From positions 1-56,189 of the forward strand of contig JAKAOK010000009.1 in assembly GCA_021812245.1 (NCBI GenBank): a DNA stretch of 56,189 nucleotides, given 5' to 3'. Below, one piece after another: positions 33,076-41,668 of the stretch; within the stretch, counting starts at the first letter, position 1, and each line of letters starts with the position of its first letter. A program made the translations under genes and the position numbers. The notes below the pieces were generated by a model. It made no database searches. It was given only the letters and a program-made list of their open reading frames with translations, and was not told the DNA's origin. This stretch comes from a bacterium (GTDB lineage: Bacteria > SZUA-79 > Acidulodesulfobacterales > Acidulodesulfobacteraceae).

Positions 33076-33855
33076 TTATATTAAATTTAGCATGCGGTTA
33101 AATTCTAATTTTAAACCTGAAAAAGACAGCATCATATAATCGGTGAAATACGGCACGGAAACATACAACATAAGCAGTCCTACGACTATAATAAGCGGGA
33201 AGCCGACGGCAAAAATATTAAACTGCGGAGCAAGCCTCCCCATTAAAGCGATAATTATATTCAATAAAATAGCTACCAGTATTATGGGAATGCTTAAATT
33301 AACGCCTATTAAAAACATATCCCCCGCTTTGCTCACTAAATATCTAAAAATATAAGGGGAAAAATTAATAAAAGTTAATGGGATAGTTTGAAAACTGTCG
33401 TATATGCCTTCGATAACGAAGAAAAATACCGATGTTTCTATGAAAATTATCAATGCTAAATAATTCTGCAGGTTAGATATAAGGGAAACCTGCTGATTTG
33501 AAATCAGCGGGTTTAGAAGGCTTATCATGCCAAATCCGACCTGAACGCTGATAAGCTGTCCGGCTACTTCGACGCCGGTAAAAATAATAAGAACTAAAAA
33601 ACCGAAAATAATGCCTATCAATGCCTGCGAAATAATCGCTAAAATAACCATCGGCAAAGGCAGATGAGGTATTATCTGGGTTTTGATAATCAATGGATAA
33701 ACAATTAAAGACATAAAAAACGCAAGGCCTATCTTTGCCCAGCCCGGAACCGCCGAACTGCCGATAAAAGGCAAAACCACTATCATTGCTATTATTCTAA
33801 AAAATATCAACATAAATTCTATAAGCAGGTATTGGTGAATTACTATAACCGGCAT
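33076..33855 (-). CDS. fliR: Flagellar export apparatus protein FliR
   Basis: FliR is a membrane component of the export gate with FliP and FliQ. The protein has about six hydrophobic segments, the GWAKIGLAFFMSLIVYP and GVEVAGQLISVQVGFGM segments that are typical, and 259 residues from the ATG at 33855. An upstream in-frame ATG (33870) overlaps fliQ by 14 bp, but GAGGGAG at 33861-33867 is well spaced for the start at 33855 (reading TGATATG just after the fliQ stop), which I therefore chose. Confidence 0.94.
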   Translation of the reverse strand: MPVIVIHQYLLIEFMLIFFRIIAMIVVLPFIGSSAVPGWAKIGLAFFMSLIVYPLIIKTQIIPHLPLPMVILAIISQALIGIIFGFLVLIIFTGVEVAGQLISVQVGFGMISLLNPLISNQQVSLISNLQNYLALIIFIETSVFFFVIEGIYDSFQTIPLTFINFSPYIFRYLVSKAGDMFLIGVNLSIPIILVAILLNIIIALMGRLAPQFNIFAVGFPLIIVVGLLMLYVSVPYFTDYMMLSFSGLKLEFNRMLNLI

Positions 33856-33856
33856 A

Positions 33857-34135
33857 TCAGCTCCCTCCATTTATATATCGTGGGAAATGCGTAAAAATCA
33901 CCGTCGCGAAATTTCCCATAACGCTCAGCATCCATGGTCCGAAAATCAATAAAACTAAGATTACCACGATAATTTTAGGAACGAAAGTAAGCGTCTGGTC
34001 CTGAAGCTGGGTTACCGCCTGAAACATGCTTATGAGTATTCCTACCGCAAGGCTCGCAATAAGCGGCGGAGCGCTTAAATATAAAACGGTAACTATGACT
34101 TTCTGTATAATAAAATTTACGAATGCGATAGACAT
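33857..34135 (-). CDS. fliQ: Flagellar export apparatus protein FliQ
   Basis: FliQ is a small two-helix membrane subunit of the export gate. The 92-residue protein has two hydrophobic helices (about 12-38 and 52-77) separated by a QAVTQLQDQTLTFVPK loop, the family signature. The start has a good ribosome site (AGAGGT). It is separated from fliP by a 194-bp gap containing an inverted repeat, which is unusual because fliP, fliQ and fliR are normally tightly packed. Confidence 0.95.
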   Translation of the reverse strand: MSIAFVNFIIQKVIVTVLYLSAPPLIASLAVGILISMFQAVTQLQDQTLTFVPKIIVVILVLLIFGPWMLSVMGNFATVIFTHFPRYINGGS

Positions 34136-34210
34136 CTAAACCTCTTTCTTTCTATGCTAATCCTGCATTAGAAATTATCTAAGCTTTATACTTTATAACG
34201 TTAAGTAATT

Positions 34211-34296
34211 CTGGATTCCTGCTTTCCCAGGAATGACAAGCCGTAATTTAAACTTTACACCTAATAAGCGTCATTCCTGCGAAAGCAGGAATCCAG
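34211..34296. repeat. Long inverted repeat between fliP and fliQ (dRS3-like arms)
   Basis: Arms 34211-34237 (CTGGATTCCTGCTTTCCCAG, then GAATGAC) and 34270-34296 pair over 27 bp with one mismatch, with a 32-bp loop. Each arm can also fold on itself; the right arm contains ATTCCTGCGAAAGCAGGAAT. The right arm differs at two positions from the inner repeat of the MITE-like element at 15026-15052, and the flank TTAAGTAATTC resembles those of copies A2 and A3. Confidence 0.8.
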
Positions 34297-34329
34297 AAGA
34301 CGAATATTATTTGTTCTTATCATTATTTA

Positions 34330-35037
34330 TCATTTAAAACTCTGCACCAAAGAGCCTATTACCAAATACCACCCGTTGACCATAACAAAAAGCATAAGTT
34401 TAAAAGGGAGCGATATCATGGTAGGCGGCAGCATAAGCATTCCCATCGACATTAAAAGACTCGAGACCACAAGGTCCAATATTAAAAAAGGCAGATATAT
34501 AAGAAAACTTATCTCGAATGCGGTTGTAAGCTCGCTTACTATGAATGCGGGGATAAGCACATATGTCGGCACGTCTTTCGGCGACCTGATATTTTTAAGT
34601 TTAGCCATTTTCACGAAAAGTTCCAAATCTTTAAGCCTCGTCTGTTTCAGCATAAAACCTCTGACGGGCAGTATCCCGATTTTATAAGCCCTTTTAATTC
34701 CTATTGAACCTTTTGTATAAGGAATATAAGCATTTTTATATACCGAATTTATAACCGGAGCCATAATAAAAAAAGTCAGAAAAAGACTTAATCCTATGAT
34801 TACTTGATTAGGCGGCTCCGTCGAAAGGCCTAGCGAAGTCCTCAGAAAAGACAGGACCACTACTATCCTGACAAAAGACGTCATCATTATCAATATAGAC
34901 GGGGCTATGGAAATGACCGTAAAAATAAGAAGTATCTGTATCAGCATAGATACTTGCGAATGCTGGGGATGCCCGGTCATTGTTATAGCCGGTAAAGCTA
35001 AAAGCGACGAATTTTTAAAACTTTTTAGAACTGCCAT
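34330..35037 (-). CDS. fliP: Flagellar export apparatus protein FliP
   Basis: FliP forms the core pore of the export gate. The 235-residue protein has the family segments LSFLRTSLGL, PPNQVIIGLSLFLTFFIMAPV, FVMVNGWYLVIGSLVQSF and VLIPAFIVSELTTAFEI, with four hydrophobic helices. The first 23 codons are not a typical cleaved signal, though an N-terminal helix is present. Its start lies inside the fliO end (23-bp overlap) behind GGAGAG. Confidence 0.95.
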   Translation of the reverse strand: MAVLKSFKNSSLLALPAITMTGHPQHSQVSMLIQILLIFTVISIAPSILIMMTSFVRIVVVLSFLRTSLGLSTEPPNQVIIGLSLFLTFFIMAPVINSVYKNAYIPYTKGSIGIKRAYKIGILPVRGFMLKQTRLKDLELFVKMAKLKNIRSPKDVPTYVLIPAFIVSELTTAFEISFLIYLPFLILDLVVSSLLMSMGMLMLPPTMISLPFKLMLFVMVNGWYLVIGSLVQSFK

Positions 35038-36202
35038 TACTCTCCATTAACCCTTTTAATCTTTCTTCTATATCAAAAAATACGTTGTCGGCTTTATTTT
35101 TAAATTTTGCTTCGTTTATATTTTTTATCTTATTTATATCCGCATACTGTTCCGCCTTTATTTTACGGTAAGGTTCGCCAATGCCGCCGTTGTTAACCTG
35201 TTCCCGCATGGCATCCGCAAATTTGCCGTAAGATTTGATTGCGGGGGAAGGGCTTGCGAAGGAGGTATCTCCGGCAGACGGGGAGGCAGCGCTTCCGGCG
35301 GCTTTATAAAGCGCATCTTTTACATTGCCGGCATCTCCTTTAAGATGCCCTATCACCTGAATATTGGACTGAGACACCCCGACAAGAAAAAATTCTTTGT
35401 TTACCTCTATTAAAAGAATGGATTTTTTATTTCCGAGATTAATCGATGATACTATCTTCAGATTATTTAACTTTTCCTTTACAGAAACGCGGTTTTTAAA
35501 TTTATTCATCAGAAAATATACACCGTAAATAAGGCCGATAATCAATGCCAGATAAACAGTAGTTTTTACCGCTTCGAAACCCATATTTAATTTAGGCGCA
35601 TGCTTCGCAAGGAAAGAGCGTCCGCCTGCCGGATTATTTTTGGATGCTCCAGTCTGACCGGCGGAAGCGTCAGCCGACGGCGCCGGCGGTTTGACGGTTT
35701 TAGCCGCCTGCTTTATTTTATTTTTTTGCGCTGGAAATTCTTTTCCGACGTTTTTAAATAAATCCCCTGAAAAAGTATGATTTATTTTAATTATAAAATA
35801 GCTGCCATAAAAAGTTGCATACGTATCTTTTTGAGCTATTTTAATATTTTTATGAAAATAGATTATAGCATTCAATCCCGAATTTTCAACCGGTATAATC
35901 TCGACCGCTTTAAACAGCCTGCTATTATGAAATTTGATAAATTTCGGGCTTATGCCGGATTGCGCATTTTTAAATACAAGTTCAAGACTGTAGCCTTTTA
36001 AGCCTAATTTTTTAACTATGCTTTCCGGTTTTCGGTTAAACTTAAACCAGATAAGATATGAACCTGTATTTTTGCTTTTAGAAACATATATGTTTTTTAA
36101 CAGTAAATCCCCGTCCGCGGAACCGGCGCGGCAGACATTCGGGAAAATGCCGAGAAAAAGAGCGGAAATAAAAACAACCGCAAAAAATGATTTAATTTTC
36201 AT
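35015..36202 (-). CDS. fliO: Enlarged FliO with N-terminal periplasmic (AMIN-like) domain
   Basis: FliO helps FliP assembly. This 395-residue protein is three times the usual length. It begins with a signal peptide (about 1-27), then a beta-rich domain (about 30-150) resembling AMIN peptidoglycan-associated domains, a Pro/Ala-rich linker (about 165-200), one membrane helix (about 213-232) and the FliO core (VKEKLNNLKIVSSINLGNKKSILLIEVNKEFFLVGVSQSNI). A long tail follows. The FliO call rests on that core and on the position between fliN (4-bp overlap) and fliP. The N-terminal domain call is by pattern only. Confidence 0.8.
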   Translation of the reverse strand: MKIKSFFAVVFISALFLGIFPNVCRAGSADGDLLLKNIYVSKSKNTGSYLIWFKFNRKPESIVKKLGLKGYSLELVFKNAQSGISPKFIKFHNSRLFKAVEIIPVENSGLNAIIYFHKNIKIAQKDTYATFYGSYFIIKINHTFSGDLFKNVGKEFPAQKNKIKQAAKTVKPPAPSADASAGQTGASKNNPAGGRSFLAKHAPKLNMGFEAVKTTVYLALIIGLIYGVYFLMNKFKNRVSVKEKLNNLKIVSSINLGNKKSILLIEVNKEFFLVGVSQSNIQVIGHLKGDAGNVKDALYKAAGSAASPSAGDTSFASPSPAIKSYGKFADAMREQVNNGGIGEPYRKIKAEQYADINKIKNINEAKFKNKADNVFFDIEERLKGLMESNGSSKKF

Positions 36203-36864
36203 AGTTTTTTGACCCTTTCTACCGGACTTATGATGTCCGTAAGCCTGACGCCGAATTTATCGTTGACCAGCACGACCTCCCCCCTTGCCATAAGTTTTCC
36301 GTTGACGTATATGTCAAGAGGCTCTCCCGCAAGTTTTGCAAGCTCTATTACGGAACCCTGCCCAAGCTGAAGCATATCGTTTATGACCATTTTGGTTCTT
36401 CCCAGTTCTACCGAAATGGTAAGCGGTATATCGAGAATAAAATCTAAATTTTTAGGCGGCTCCGTCGTTTTGTCCGATTCGTCGAAAGAAGCGAATTCAA
36501 GCTTTTTTACGGGTTTTTTAGCGGGTTTGCCGACAACGGTTGCGGCGGAATCTATAGCTGCGTCTTCCGCCACCCCCCCATTGCCACCGGTTTCTTTTAG
36601 GGATTCTATATCTATGTCCAAATTACCCGCGGCATCCTGACCGGAAGATTCCTGTTTTCCGGCGGCGTTAGCGGCCGATTCTTCTTTAAAGGCATCTTCC
36701 CAGCTGATGTTGTCGTCTTCAGTTTCGGGCGCGGGTACCGGCTCCGGCTTAGGCTGAACGGCGGATGCCGCACCGGCGTCCTGAGCGGAAGGCTGCTGCA
36801 TGCCCTGCGCTGCAGCGACCGCTTCCTGCTTTGTTTCGGATAAATCTTTTTCGGTATCACTCAT
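36199..36864 (-). CDS. fliN: Flagellar motor switch protein FliN
   Basis: FliN forms the base of the rotor C ring and docks export cargo. The SpoA domain is at the C-terminus (about 140-218: LDIPLTISVELGRTKMVINDMLQLGQGSVIEL, EPLDIYVNGKLMARGEVVLVNDKFGVRLTDII). The first 135 residues are Ala/Pro/Glu rich and probably disordered, giving 221 residues, more than the 137 of enteric FliN but common in other phyla. It overlaps fliM by 8 bp and fliO by 4 bp. Confidence 0.95.
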   Translation of the reverse strand: MSDTEKDLSETKQEAVAAAQGMQQPSAQDAGAASAVQPKPEPVPAPETEDDNISWEDAFKEESAANAAGKQESSGQDAAGNLDIDIESLKETGGNGGVAEDAAIDSAATVVGKPAKKPVKKLEFASFDESDKTTEPPKNLDFILDIPLTISVELGRTKMVINDMLQLGQGSVIELAKLAGEPLDIYVNGKLMARGEVVLVNDKFGVRLTDIISPVERVKKL

Positions 36865-37846
36865 AATAGCCCTCTTTTCCTATAGGTATTTCAGATATTA
36901 ATTTTACCGCAACCTGATTGTTGATTTTGCCCGGATATCCGATAAATTTCGGAAGATTTTCTATTTCTACCACCAAAGGTTCCTCTATTCTTTTATCGAG
37001 CACTATGACGTCGCCTTTCTTGATTTTTAAAAAATCCTGCGCGGATATATTTGTCGTTCCGATTTTGATTTTTATATCGAGTTCCGATTCTTTAAGCCTT
37101 TCTTTAAACCTTTCTATCCATCTCTGGTCTATTTCGAGCTGTTCGCTCTGGAATCCACTGTAAAGTTTTTCTTTGATAGGTTCTACCATGGAATATGGAA
37201 TACATATCATAAATTTCGACACCGCCCCTTCTATGTCAACCTCGAACCTGTTTATTATTACGACCTCCGTCGGAGTTACTATAGTGGCAAACTGCGGATT
37301 AATTTCGCTCCTTTGAAATTCGATATCAATAGGAGAAACCGGCGTCCATGCGGCTTTCATTGCGTTAAACGCCATATCGGTTATTTTTTTAATCAATTTG
37401 TTTTCTATAGGGGAAAAATCTCTTCCTTCTATTTTTACATGCAAGTCGGTAGTGCCGCCGAAAAATATATCTATCAGGTTATATACCAATCTCGAGTCTA
37501 AAACAAAAATACCGTAGCCGCGTAAGGGCGGCATTTTAAATATAGTAAGGCTCGTCGGAAGCGGGATATTTTTCAAAAATTCGCCGAACTTCTGCATATC
37601 TACGGACGTGGCGGTAATTTCGGCAACCTTTCGCAAGGCGGAAGTCAATTCGTTTCTGAGTAGGCGGGCAAATCTTTCGTTTATAATCTCGAGGGTCGGC
37701 ATTCTGCCCCTGACTATCCTATCCTGCGAGGTCAAATCGTATGCTCTTATGCCGCCTACCTCTTCCTGCTTCTCGGTTTCGATAGAACCCGATGATATTC
37801 CCCTGAGCAGGGCATTGACTTCGTCCTGAGATAGTATTTCCGCCAT
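36857..37846 (-). CDS. fliM: Flagellar motor switch protein FliM
   Basis: FliM binds phosphorylated CheY and sets rotation direction. The 329-residue protein opens with MAEILSQDEVNALLRGISSG, an LSQxEIDALL-type CheY-binding peptide, then a CheC-like middle domain (about 45-225) and a C-terminal SpoA domain (about 245-320). Length matches the family. Confidence 0.96.
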   Translation of the reverse strand: MAEILSQDEVNALLRGISSGSIETEKQEEVGGIRAYDLTSQDRIVRGRMPTLEIINERFARLLRNELTSALRKVAEITATSVDMQKFGEFLKNIPLPTSLTIFKMPPLRGYGIFVLDSRLVYNLIDIFFGGTTDLHVKIEGRDFSPIENKLIKKITDMAFNAMKAAWTPVSPIDIEFQRSEINPQFATIVTPTEVVIINRFEVDIEGAVSKFMICIPYSMVEPIKEKLYSGFQSEQLEIDQRWIERFKERLKESELDIKIKIGTTNISAQDFLKIKKGDVIVLDKRIEEPLVVEIENLPKFIGYPGKINNQVAVKLISEIPIGKEGYYE

Positions 37847-37873
37847 TTGTTTTTTTAAGTTATTTTTATTTTT

Positions 37874-38419
37874 TTACTGGACTAAATAATTATTAAAATA
37901 TACTCCGGCTACCGTGCCGTCCCCGAGAATCTGGTTAAGGCTTCTTGCTATCTGGTGCCTTAAAGACAGTATCCCCTGAGGTGTGTTTATTTCTCTCGAA
38001 GTCTTAGAACTCATAATCATAATTATTCTGTTTCTTATCTGCGGCGTAAGTTGTTTGAAAGCGCCGAGATTTGAACCCTGTTTTAACTCGATGGAGATAG
38101 AAACCTTTATATATGCCGTTTTATCCTTATCGGCAAGATTTGTTAAAAAGGGCTTAAGGTTTATCATCGGTCCGGGTTTTATCAGCGAAACGTTAACCGG
38201 TTTAGACGGAACCTTGACTTTAGTTTTTGCAAACAAAAAATGGTAGGCGGCAAAACCGCCTCCGCCGAGAGCAAGAAGGGCGGGTATTAATATGAAAAGG
38301 AGTTTCTTCTTCCCGCCTTTTTTCTTAGACGATTCTATTTTGGAGATAGTGGACATCTCGTCTTCGTCGATATTGCCTAATTCCTTATTAGATTTTCCTT
38401 CGTTTTGATTATCGGCCAT
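37874..38419 (-). CDS. fliL: Flagellar basal body-associated protein FliL
   Basis: FliL is a single-pass inner-membrane protein that supports the stators. The 181-residue protein has a charged cytoplasmic N-terminus, one membrane helix (about 43-63) and a periplasmic domain with KPFLTNLADKDKTAYIKVSISIEL, IRNRIIMIMSSKTSREINTPQGILSLRHQI, and a final VYFNNYLVQ, which is the usual FliL end. It is the first gene of the fliLMNOPQR set and has a strong sigma-54 promoter upstream. Confidence 0.94.
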   Translation of the reverse strand: MADNQNEGKSNKELGNIDEDEMSTISKIESSKKKGGKKKLLFILIPALLALGGGGFAAYHFLFAKTKVKVPSKPVNVSLIKPGPMINLKPFLTNLADKDKTAYIKVSISIELKQGSNLGAFKQLTPQIRNRIIMIMSSKTSREINTPQGILSLRHQIARSLNQILGDGTVAGVYFNNYLVQ

Positions 38420-38451
38420 TAACTGTCCTCCTAAAATAATGTTTTAATAAA

Positions 38452-38467
38452 AGCAATATTTATGCCA
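38452..38467 (-). promoter_or_regulatory. Sigma-54 promoter of fliL operon
   Basis: Minus strand TGGCATAAATATTGCT with GG-N10-GC spacing exact. It is 33 bp upstream of the fliL start; transcription would begin near 38441. The gap between the MotE-like gene and fliL (163 bp) otherwise holds only A/T-rich sequence. Confidence 0.8.
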
Positions 38468-38582
38468 ATTTAATATAAAACTAAAATAGACAATAAATTC
38501 AATATCATACAATATGATTTATTTTAATTTATTTTTATTTTACCGGATATTGTCATTATTTTGACACTATTTTATTAAAAAT

Positions 38583-38993
38583 TTATTTTCCGGCTATGCT
38601 GTTTGTAAAAAATGCGGCATCCTTAACGGGCATCCTTGCAATGATTGCGGATGCGGTTCTCGGGGTCATATGGGACAGAATATATATCGCCACGCCTTTA
38701 TTTATCCGCGGAAGTATATTTGCGGCATTTCTGGAACCCATAGAAGAATACAAAGATATCAGGTTTTTGACCTTTGCTTTTTGCGCGGCTTTTATATGAT
38801 GAATTTTGGCTTCTATCTGTTTAAGTTTTTTAACTTCCAGTTTTATCTGGTTTTTAAGAACCCTAATCTCTTCCTTTTCCGCAGTCGTCCTAGAAGACGA
38901 GGCATAAGAAGCCACACAGGAAAAACCGTTGAATACGGCGGCAAGAACAAAAATGGCAATCGAAAAAATAATTATATATGATTTCTCCGGCAT
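38583..38993 (-). CDS. motE: MotE-like chaperone (MgtE N-terminal-type helical domain)
   Basis: A 136-residue exported or membrane-anchored protein: a hydrophobic N-terminal helix (about 8-28), a coiled coil (about 38-75) and a small helical domain with AANILPRINKGVAIYILSHMTPRTASAIIARM, the pattern of the MgtE N-domain. That plan fits MotE, a periplasmic chaperone for the stabilising protein MotC in some alphaproteobacteria, and similar genes often stand beside fliJ/fliL in other bacteria. No motC is visible here, so the role may differ. Confidence 0.7.
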   Translation of the reverse strand: MPEKSYIIIFSIAIFVLAAVFNGFSCVASYASSSRTTAEKEEIRVLKNQIKLEVKKLKQIEAKIHHIKAAQKAKVKNLISLYSSMGSRNAANILPRINKGVAIYILSHMTPRTASAIIARMPVKDAAFFTNSIAGK

Positions 38994-39047
38994 ATTTATA
39001 TTATTTACGTAAATACGCCGAATGTCAAGAGTGAATTTTTATTAAAT

Positions 39048-39479
39048 CTACTTTATCGCATAGCGGTTGGATGAAAAGTCGGCGGCAACGGCTTCTTCAT
39101 GTTTTAACAGGTTCATCTTATCTACTACAAGATATTTTTCGCGGAGTTTATCGATTTTCTCGAATTCTATTTTTGCTTTAATGACGGCGGTTTTTTTTGC
39201 TTCAAGTTCGCGTTCTATTAATTCTTTTGTTTTCAGTAGATCGTTCAATTTCGATTTGAGGGATTTAAACTGCATATCTAATATATTGTAATCATATATA
39301 TCGGAGACTTTAAAGATATTTACGGGATAGGACGTTTTGTAGGACTCGATTGAATTCTGGACGTCGAAAATTTTTAAATTTATCGAGGCTGTTCTTCTCT
39401 GAACTTCGGAAAGTTCCATATATTTTTTGTCGAGGATATTTTTTCGGTGTCCCAATATGTTTTGAAATTTAAATGCCAT
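39048..39479 (-). CDS. fliJ: Flagellar export protein FliJ
   Basis: FliJ is a small coiled-coil stalk protein of the export ATPase complex. The 143-residue, fully helical protein has the FliJ pattern MAFKFQNILGHRKNILDKKYMELSEVQRR and a late helix LREKYLVVDKMNLLKHEE. FliJ normally follows fliI and works with it, but no fliI is beside it; fliK lies 4 bp upstream and the MotE-like gene downstream. Confidence 0.85.
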   Translation of the reverse strand: MAFKFQNILGHRKNILDKKYMELSEVQRRTASINLKIFDVQNSIESYKTSYPVNIFKVSDIYDYNILDMQFKSLKSKLNDLLKTKELIERELEAKKTAVIKAKIEFEKIDKLREKYLVVDKMNLLKHEEAVAADFSSNRYAIK

Positions 39480-39483
39480 AAGA

Positions 39484-41433
39484 TTATACGAAATAATCCA
39501 CTAAGGAGTTTGGATTTCTATACATAAAATTATTTACTCCATTCGAAACTGCGCCTAAAACTAGGTCTGAATCCGGGCCTGATGTTCCGTTTGAAAATCC
39601 ACCGTTATAATTAGCGCCGGTAAACGGGTTTTTAAGAGTTTCGCCGCCGTTTCCGTTCTGATTATTATAGCCTGAACCTGTGCTTATATTCAGGTTTATG
39701 GACGAAAAGCCCTGATTCTTCAGGGCGTTCTGCAATAAATCTGAAGACGACTGAAGCATATTTTTTGCCGCTTCGTTTTGCGCAAGCATATTTATCGTTA
39801 TAGCGCCGTTAGAAGCAGCGGACTGGTTTAAAGAATTCAAGGCTGAATTTGGATTGTTTAACGAAATATTTATTTTAACCGTGCCGAGAGATGCAGGATT
39901 CAACGTAATAACAGCCGACTGTACGTTTTTTCTCAGCATAAACATAACCGAATTTACCGCGGAGGCGGCGTTAGTTCCGCCGGAGGAATCATCCAGACCG
40001 GCAATATTTCCGCCCGACAGGTTTAACCCACCCGAATTTCCGCCTGAAGCCGAACCGTTAAGTCCGGAGATTGAGGCGTCGGAAAAACCGGCAGATATAA
40101 AGCCGGAGGTTTTAATGCCGCCCGCAATACCTGAACCCGAATCTGCGCCGGCATTATTGCCCGCAATATTTCCTTCATTATTTCCCGAAAGAGCCGGTTT
40201 TGCTTCCCCGATTAGAACGTTTAAATTAAGGGCGTTAACGGCGGCATCTTTAATAAGGGTTTTAGTATTTGCAGTATTTATAATATTTACGTTGGAGACG
40301 TTTGCATTTGATGCCTGAACTTTTTGATTATTTTGACTGCTCCGGTTAAAGGCATTCAATAAGACCGATGCCGCTTTTTGCGCGGGACCGTTTTCGGAAT
40401 TTTTATCTGCCGCGCCGCCGATTTTTACGGGCGCGCTTTGCTCGGCGGTTCCGCCGCCGGTATTTTGTGCTGCGGCGTTATCGGCAATTTTCTTGCCCGC
40501 GTTTTCAGTAAGAACGGATGCAAAAGTTTTATCCGAAGGATTACCGGCAGAATTTCCCCCTACAGAATTGTTTGAATTTTGAGATTGCGACCGATATAAT
40601 GCGGCGGCGGTACTGCTTGAAAATAAAGCATCCGGCGCGGTCAACGGAGTTTTACCGCCCGATTTTACTTTTATTCCTCCTGCTCCACCAGCCACTCCGC
40701 CTTCGCCGTTTCCCGCTTTATCCCCTTTCTTTATGGAAGCGGGCTGAATAAGAATATTAATGTTTGTATTTCCTACGAAATAAACGGCCTGTCCGTCCGC
40801 TCCGTTATTATTGGCCGTTGCGACATTGTTGTTGACGGAAGCCTGTTTGACGGAATTGCCGACAGAGTCCGCATTTTTTGACGCTTTTTGAGAATTACCT
40901 TCGACGGCGTTACCGGCAGATTGACCTGCGGCGCCCGTAGCGGCGACATTATCGCCGGTTGCGTTATTACCCGCAGTATTATTATTTTTATTTGTATCAT
41001 TGCCTGCATTAACTGTATTATTTGCAGGCCGGCCGGCATAAGAAACGTTATCGGCCGAATTACTGCCGATATTATTTCCGCCCTGATTAGCTACGTAATT
41101 ATTGCCGTAATAATTATATTTTTTGCCGCCGCCGTTCGCCTGTTGATTGACCGGCGAAACCGGCGCCGCATTAGGAGCATTGTTAAGCGAACTGCTTATC
41201 GGCTGAACTGCTCCGCTTTGATTTTGATTATTTGCTGAATTTGATAAATTATCGATAGAATTATTGAGAATTTCGCCGAATCCGCCCTGACCGCCGAAAG
41301 CCGAGCCTGAACCGGCGTTGCCGGACGGAGTAAGCGGCTGGTTGGAAGCACTTCCTGAAACGGCGTTCATAACGTCGTTTACTAACGAAAGCCCCGCATC
41401 CACCGATAAATTTAAAGCAAGATTGCCAAGCAT
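39484..41433 (-). CDS. fliK: Flagellar hook-length control protein FliK
   Basis: FliK measures hook length and triggers the FlhB switch. The 649-residue protein is very rich in Asn, Gly, Ser and Ala up to residue 490, as expected of a disordered ruler. The C-terminal domain (about 490-590) has VMFMLRKNVQSAVITLNPASLGTVKINISL and ITINMLAQNEAAKNMLQSSSDLLQNALKNQGFSSINLNIS, the FliK fold. It is longer than enteric FliK (405). It lies 4 bp before fliJ and behind a REP-like element. Confidence 0.9.
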   Translation of the reverse strand: MLGNLALNLSVDAGLSLVNDVMNAVSGSASNQPLTPSGNAGSGSAFGGQGGFGEILNNSIDNLSNSANNQNQSGAVQPISSSLNNAPNAAPVSPVNQQANGGGKKYNYYGNNYVANQGGNNIGSNSADNVSYAGRPANNTVNAGNDTNKNNNTAGNNATGDNVAATGAAGQSAGNAVEGNSQKASKNADSVGNSVKQASVNNNVATANNNGADGQAVYFVGNTNINILIQPASIKKGDKAGNGEGGVAGGAGGIKVKSGGKTPLTAPDALFSSSTAAALYRSQSQNSNNSVGGNSAGNPSDKTFASVLTENAGKKIADNAAAQNTGGGTAEQSAPVKIGGAADKNSENGPAQKAASVLLNAFNRSSQNNQKVQASNANVSNVNIINTANTKTLIKDAAVNALNLNVLIGEAKPALSGNNEGNIAGNNAGADSGSGIAGGIKTSGFISAGFSDASISGLNGSASGGNSGGLNLSGGNIAGLDDSSGGTNAASAVNSVMFMLRKNVQSAVITLNPASLGTVKINISLNNPNSALNSLNQSAASNGAITINMLAQNEAAKNMLQSSSDLLQNALKNQGFSSINLNISTGSGYNNQNGNGGETLKNPFTGANYNGGFSNGTSGPDSDLVLGAVSNGVNNFMYRNPNSLVDYFV

Positions 41434-41466
41434 AATTTTATTATTTTCTATTGTTTATCGTTATCC

Positions 41467-41579
41467 GGAAAAAGGGGTCAGATTAATTTTCCGCAATGTA
41501 TTTTGTTAGTTATTATTACATTATTCAGGCGGAAAAAAATCTGACCCCTTTTTCCTACAGCTTTTTCTTCCAGCCTGAA
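41467..41579. repeat. REP-like double inverted repeat with two competing stems, copy 2
   Basis: Between flgE and fliK. Stem 1 pairs 41467-41484 with 41538-41555 (18 bp perfect), extended by TTTTCCGC (41487-41494) with GCGGAAAA (41529-41536); these parts are shared with the copy at 7397. Stem 2 pairs TTCAGGCGGAA (41524-41534) with TTCCAGCCTGAA (41568-41579) with one bulge. Stem 2 differs in sequence from copy 1 but keeps the pairing. Confidence 0.8.
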
Positions 41580-41611
41580 AATAAACATTATAGTTTGTAA
41601 AACAAGATTGG

Positions 41612-41654
41612 TTAGCTTCGCTGGACTTAATCCGCTGCGCCGAAGCAATCTCCA
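41612..41654. repeat. Fragment of a dispersed repeat (GTTAGCTTCGCTGGACTT type)
   Basis: A 43-bp stretch with GTTAGCTTCGCTGGACTTAA and GAAGCAATCTCC, related to the inner part of the elements at 48606-48754 and 54698-54785 (AAGTCCAGCG, GCTAACCAATCT in the opposite sense). It lies just downstream of the flgE stop. Confidence 0.55.
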
Positions 41655-41668
41655 ATAATACTATTAAT

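Noticed and set aside
40888-41238. Long antisense reading frames within fliK
   Set aside because: They reflect the Asn/Gly/Ser/Ala codon bias of fliK read on the other strand and have Ile-rich, unnatural composition.
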